8,660 bases of DNA from Candidatus Thalassarchaeaceae archaeon (GTDB lineage: Archaea > Thermoplasmatota > Poseidoniia > Poseidoniales > Thalassarchaeaceae). The stretch's first letter is position 1. The number at the start of each line of letters is the position of its first letter. Positions 6,349-8,660 of the stretch are shown here, piece by piece. Below the pieces are notes generated by a model. It did no database searches. It had not been told where the DNA came from and saw only the letters and a list, made by a program, of their open reading frames with translations. A program made the position numbers and the translations under genes. Location: assembly GCA_013329905.1 (NCBI GenBank), contig DUJH01000023.1, forward strand, positions 4,982-13,641. Reading direction: 5' to 3'.

Positions 6349-7469
6349 ACGGCGAGAAGTTGATGGGGACCTACCTCACCGTGCCTCTCGTGAGCACTTC
6401 TGAGACACGTGGATTCCGCGGAGTTGAACTGAGCACTTTGAGCAATATCGCGATACTGCTTTTGATCAGCGTACTGGCTATAATTCACCTGAAAGTGATA
6501 CTCCAACCACTGGTTGTCGCAATCCTTCTCTTCTTCCTGATTCGCCCTCCTGCGCAATGGTTGGAGGAAAGGTATGGGCATCCATTGGCTGCCTATGGGA
6601 TCCTCATGTCCGGCGTAGTGGTGGCGATTTTGATTGGCGCCGACATCCTCTATGAGAGCTTACAGGAGTTCAGTTCTGAGGCCGGTATTCTCTCCGAAAA
6701 GATGACGGAAAAGATTGCATGGTTTTCCGACCTAAGAGTCTACGGGTATTCGTTTGATACGAGCGCGCTGACCGAGTTGATTACAGTCGAGAGAATCAAT
6801 GAGATCGCGACTGGATTCATTGGAACTCTTGCTGGCTTCACGGGCAGCGCGGTGACCGTGTTCATCTTCCTGATTTTCATTATCGTTGAGGCCAAGACTC
6901 TGCCACGCAGACTCGAGGCCGCATATCCTGAGGAAATCAGCCGCTTCACTGACATCGTCTCGAATGCTGGAGATGGCATCAACACCTATGTCGTCACGAA
7001 GGCGACGGTGGCTTTCGGTCAAGCTATTCTCGTCGCTTTATTGCTGTGGTACATGGACATCCCCGGATGGTTCATGTGGGCTTCGATTACCTTCATGCTC
7101 GACTTCGTTCCTTACGTCGGCGCGCCGCTTTCGTTCATTCCGCCGGCTATTCTTTCATTCATTCTGCATGACCCTCTGACTGCCCTGCTAATCCTTGGCG
7201 CGCTATTCGGTAACCAAGTCGCTTGGGGGCAATTTGTCGAGCCTCAACTCGCTGGACAACGGCTCGACATGTCTCCAATCGTTTTGCTGATTCTCGTCGC
7301 TTTCTGGGGCTGGGCGTGGGGAATCATGGGAATGATTCTCGGAGTACCTCTTGCGGTAATTATGAAGTTGGTTTTGGAGAGCGATCCGAGGACACGCCCT
7401 ATCGCTATGCTACTCTCACTGAACCCTCGTGCGGATGCGGCTGCGGCTGTATCGGCCGAGAGCGAATGA
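6345..7469 (+). CDS. AI-2E/PerM (UPF0118) family membrane protein
   Basis: This 374-residue polytopic membrane protein has hydrophobic segments at about 33-50, 51-67, 82-103, 157-182, 221-237, 243-272, 276-292 and 308-345. A soluble amphipathic stretch (about 104-156) follows the third segment, as is usual in the family. Family hallmarks in the C-terminal half are FVPYVGAPLSFIP (254-266), the QFVEPQLAGQRLDMSP region (296-311) and GIMGMILGVPLAV (326-338). Characterised bacterial relatives include the AI-2 exporter TqsA and some Na+/H+ antiporters, but the substrate of archaeal members is generally unknown. The first ATG (6345) overlaps the GT4 stop codon as ATGA, indicating translational coupling. 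A second in-frame ATG at 6363 is possible and would shorten the protein by six residues without affecting any membrane segment. The C-terminal tail is Ala-rich and hydrophilic. Confidence 0.87.
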   Translation: MNGEKLMGTYLTVPLVSTSETRGFRGVELSTLSNIAILLLISVLAIIHLKVILQPLVVAILLFFLIRPPAQWLEERYGHPLAAYGILMSGVVVAILIGADILYESLQEFSSEAGILSEKMTEKIAWFSDLRVYGYSFDTSALTELITVERINEIATGFIGTLAGFTGSAVTVFIFLIFIIVEAKTLPRRLEAAYPEEISRFTDIVSNAGDGINTYVVTKATVAFGQAILVALLLWYMDIPGWFMWASITFMLDFVPYVGAPLSFIPPAILSFILHDPLTALLILGALFGNQVAWGQFVEPQLAGQRLDMSPIVLLILVAFWGWAWGIMGMILGVPLAVIMKLVLESDPRTRPIAMLLSLNPRADAAAAVSAESE

Positions 7470-7485
7470 TTCCTCTCGGAATGCC

Positions 7486-8094
7486 TCAGGTGTGAATAAT
7501 CACTGCGAGAATACCGTCTGCGCTGACGCTGATAGGTTCCCCGAGAGATTCGTTGTGCAAGCCCCTTGTAGAGAATGAGAGTGGCTCAGCGTTGAGCTCC
7601 CAGCGGGCGCCCTTGATGGTCACAGTTTGGCATTCTTCAAGGGCGAAAATTGAGAATTCATCCCCTTTGGGGATGAGGATGTCTAGCGCACCGTCTTCGG
7701 GGTGCGCTCTGATGGTAATCCCGCCTGCGTGATGCAGGCGGATATCGAGTCCCGCAGGTGCCTCGGCAAGGGCTGCCCAAGTTCCCAGAATATGGTCGGG
7801 GCAGCCTCCATCGATTCCGACTACATCGACCTCGGTGAAGCCCCGCTTCTGCAGAAGACCGAGGGACTTGGCAAGATCGCTGGAAGAATCGTCTGAGAGA
7901 TGGGTCGATTTGCCATCCCACTCGGAAGGGTCGACCGAATCGAGGTCACCGAGCACCTCGGAGACCTCGTAGCCAGCGGCGACGGCCTTTGCAGCACCGC
8001 CGTCGACGCCGTAGAGTACAGTGTCTTCTAGCAACGGAGTGACCAATTCTTCGGTAGGAGTTTCTCCGTTGCACCAAAGGACCGCTCTCATCAT
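7486..8094 (-). CDS. thiN: Thiamine pyrophosphokinase-like protein (COG1564 type)
   Basis: This 202-residue protein should transfer a pyrophosphate from ATP to thiamine, or to a related alcohol, in the cytoplasm. The catalytic domain shows GVDGGAAKAV (29-38), LGDLDSVDP (48-56), SSDLAKSL (71-78, the TDxxKAL-type motif) and DGGCPDH (95-101, normally GGRxDH). The C-terminal beta domain (about 145-202) has FSIFAL, VTIKGARWEL and RGLHNE, matching the thiamine-binding domain, where GxSNE is usual. Length is near normal. The Arg-to-Cys and Ser-to-His changes leave substrate specificity open. Two adjacent ATGs (8094 and 8091) follow GGGAGG at 8100-8105. Spacing is 5 nt to the first and 8 nt to the second, so the second Met may be the real start. 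The first overlaps the upstream M29-like stop by 4 bp. The symbol is used in the bacterial sense, not for the archaeal ThiN thiamine-phosphate synthase domain. Confidence 0.8.
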   Translation of the reverse strand: MMRAVLWCNGETPTEELVTPLLEDTVLYGVDGGAAKAVAAGYEVSEVLGDLDSVDPSEWDGKSTHLSDDSSSDLAKSLGLLQKRGFTEVDVVGIDGGCPDHILGTWAALAEAPAGLDIRLHHAGGITIRAHPEDGALDILIPKGDEFSIFALEECQTVTIKGARWELNAEPLSFSTRGLHNESLGEPISVSADGILAVIIHT

Positions 8095-8660
8095 CTCACC
8101 CTCCCAATCACTTTTCCTTCGACTAAGAGGTCAACATCCTCGAGGGCAACACTCGCCTTACGGCAAACCCCTCGCACATGCAGCGGCACGCCTACAGTTC
8201 CTCCCAGAGCCTTGTTATTGCCGAATCCAAAGTATGCTCCGCCACGGAAGACGATGTCCTCGAGCGAATTTCCAATCAATTTGGCTCGAGGGTTCATCCC
8301 GAAGCCGAATTCGGCCAGATTTCCGACCAAATCCGCCTTCGACGGCCTCAAGCCGGTGCGAGCCACTTCCATCTTGCGATTGATTTCCTCAGCAACCTCG
8401 CCACCGCTGACATCAGTGACGATTCCTTCGTCGACAAGAATCGAGAGTGGTGTTTCCAATTTTTGCCCCTCCCACGAGCCATCGATGACGATCCGTCCGT
8501 GCGCAGTACCCTCTTTTGGTAGGACGAATACCTTACCGGCGGGAAGATTAGTTATCGCTCCCGGGCGGTTACAAATTCCATTATCTTCGAGGATCCATCG
8601 ACCTCCGGTAGTGAATTTCAGATCAGTTCCCGCCTCACTGGTCACATGCACCTCGCGCCT
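8091..8660 (-). CDS. M29 aminopeptidase-like protein (COG2309), C-terminal part, metal site degenerate
   Basis: The frame is open to the right edge. A GTG at 8651 is available, but the sequence there (REVHVTSEAGTDLKF) is internal to the family, so the N-terminal domain lies outside the window. Numbering from that GTG, the visible 186 residues contain AGTDLKF, NLPAGKVFVLP (35-45), AEFGFGMNP (113-121), GGAYFGFGNN (137-146) and GVPLHVRG (154-161). These align in order with NLPTEEVFTAP, LGEVAL, SHIAFGQ and VHVDWM as I recall them from Thermus aminopeptidase T. On that alignment the five metal ligands Glu, Glu, His, His, Asp become Lys40, Glu114, Tyr140, His158 and Arg160, so three of the five are lost. 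Fold and family membership look secure, but peptidase activity looks unlikely. It shares a 4-bp ATGA overlap with the downstream kinase gene. Confidence 0.75.
   Translation of the reverse strand, partial: RREVHVTSEAGTDLKFTTGGRWILEDNGICNRPGAITNLPAGKVFVLPKEGTAHGRIVIDGSWEGQKLETPLSILVDEGIVTDVSGGEVAEEINRKMEVARTGLRPSKADLVGNLAEFGFGMNPRAKLIGNSLEDIVFRGGAYFGFGNNKALGGTVGVPLHVRGVCRKASVALEDVDLLVEGKVIGRVR
8100..8105 (-). promoter_or_regulatory. Ribosome binding site deciding the kinase start
   Basis: On the minus strand this reads GGGAGG, the clearest Shine-Dalgarno that I see in the window. It lies inside the 3' end of the M29-like gene. It is 5 nt from the first ATG (8094) and 8 nt from the second (8091); the second spacing is closer to the usual optimum. 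Confidence 0.55.

Noticed and set aside
7470..7485. A possible classical terminator between the AI-2E gene and the kinase gene.
   Set aside because: The gap is only 16 bp, the stem is 5 bp and there is no T-run on either strand, so it is treated only as part of the shared-junction observation.
8021..8383. A 120-codon plus-strand open frame opposite the kinase and M29-like genes.
   Set aside because: It is antisense to two genes with well-conserved motifs; its Arg/Ser/Pro-rich translation is typical of a shadow frame.
8649..8651. GTG at 8651 as the start of the M29-like gene.
   Set aside because: The frame continues to the window edge and the residues at this point correspond to an internal region of the family, so the gene is truncated by the window.

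Overview
The window is densely coding and looks archaeal. The best match I can suggest is a marine planktonic euryarchaeon of the Marine Group II / Candidatus Poseidoniia type. The grounds are a giant acidic secreted protein of beta-helix plus Ig/PKD-like domains with one C-terminal membrane anchor, dolichol-phosphate-type glycosyltransferase motifs, very short intergenic gaps, 4-bp ATGA overlaps and moderate GC. This assignment is an inference; no rRNA or other phylogenetic marker is present.

Layout. (1) 1-4218, plus strand: the 3' part of a very large surface protein. Its 5' end lies outside the window. It runs from about 18 parallel beta-helix coils through a linker domain and a tandem array of Ig/PKD-like domains to a membrane-proximal domain, a transmembrane helix and a short acidic tail. 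(2) 4244-4975, minus strand: a family 2 glycosyltransferase convergent with the surface protein. (3) 4976-5154: a 179-bp divergent intergenic region carrying several inverted repeats. It is the longest non-coding stretch, and no gap exceeds 300 bases. (4) 5155-6348, plus strand: a GT-B glycosyltransferase (family 4 type), overlapping by 4 bp an AI-2E/PerM-family membrane protein (6345-7469). (5) 7486-8094, minus strand: a thiamine pyrophosphokinase-like protein, overlapping by 4 bp the 3' part of an M29 aminopeptidase-like gene that runs off the right edge (8091-8660).

How the parts may work together. The two glycosyltransferases share a divergent control region and could serve the same surface-glycan or N-glycan pathway. 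The neighbouring surface protein carries about 15 N-glycosylation sequons and would be a natural target, but this is inferred from proximity only. The right-hand pair is a separate, translationally coupled unit. Its M29-like member has replaced three of the five metal ligands known from the peptidase family, so it is probably not a working aminopeptidase, and its partner kinase has two non-standard motif residues. That pair is the most interesting lead. I see no mobile elements, CRISPR arrays, tRNAs or rRNAs.
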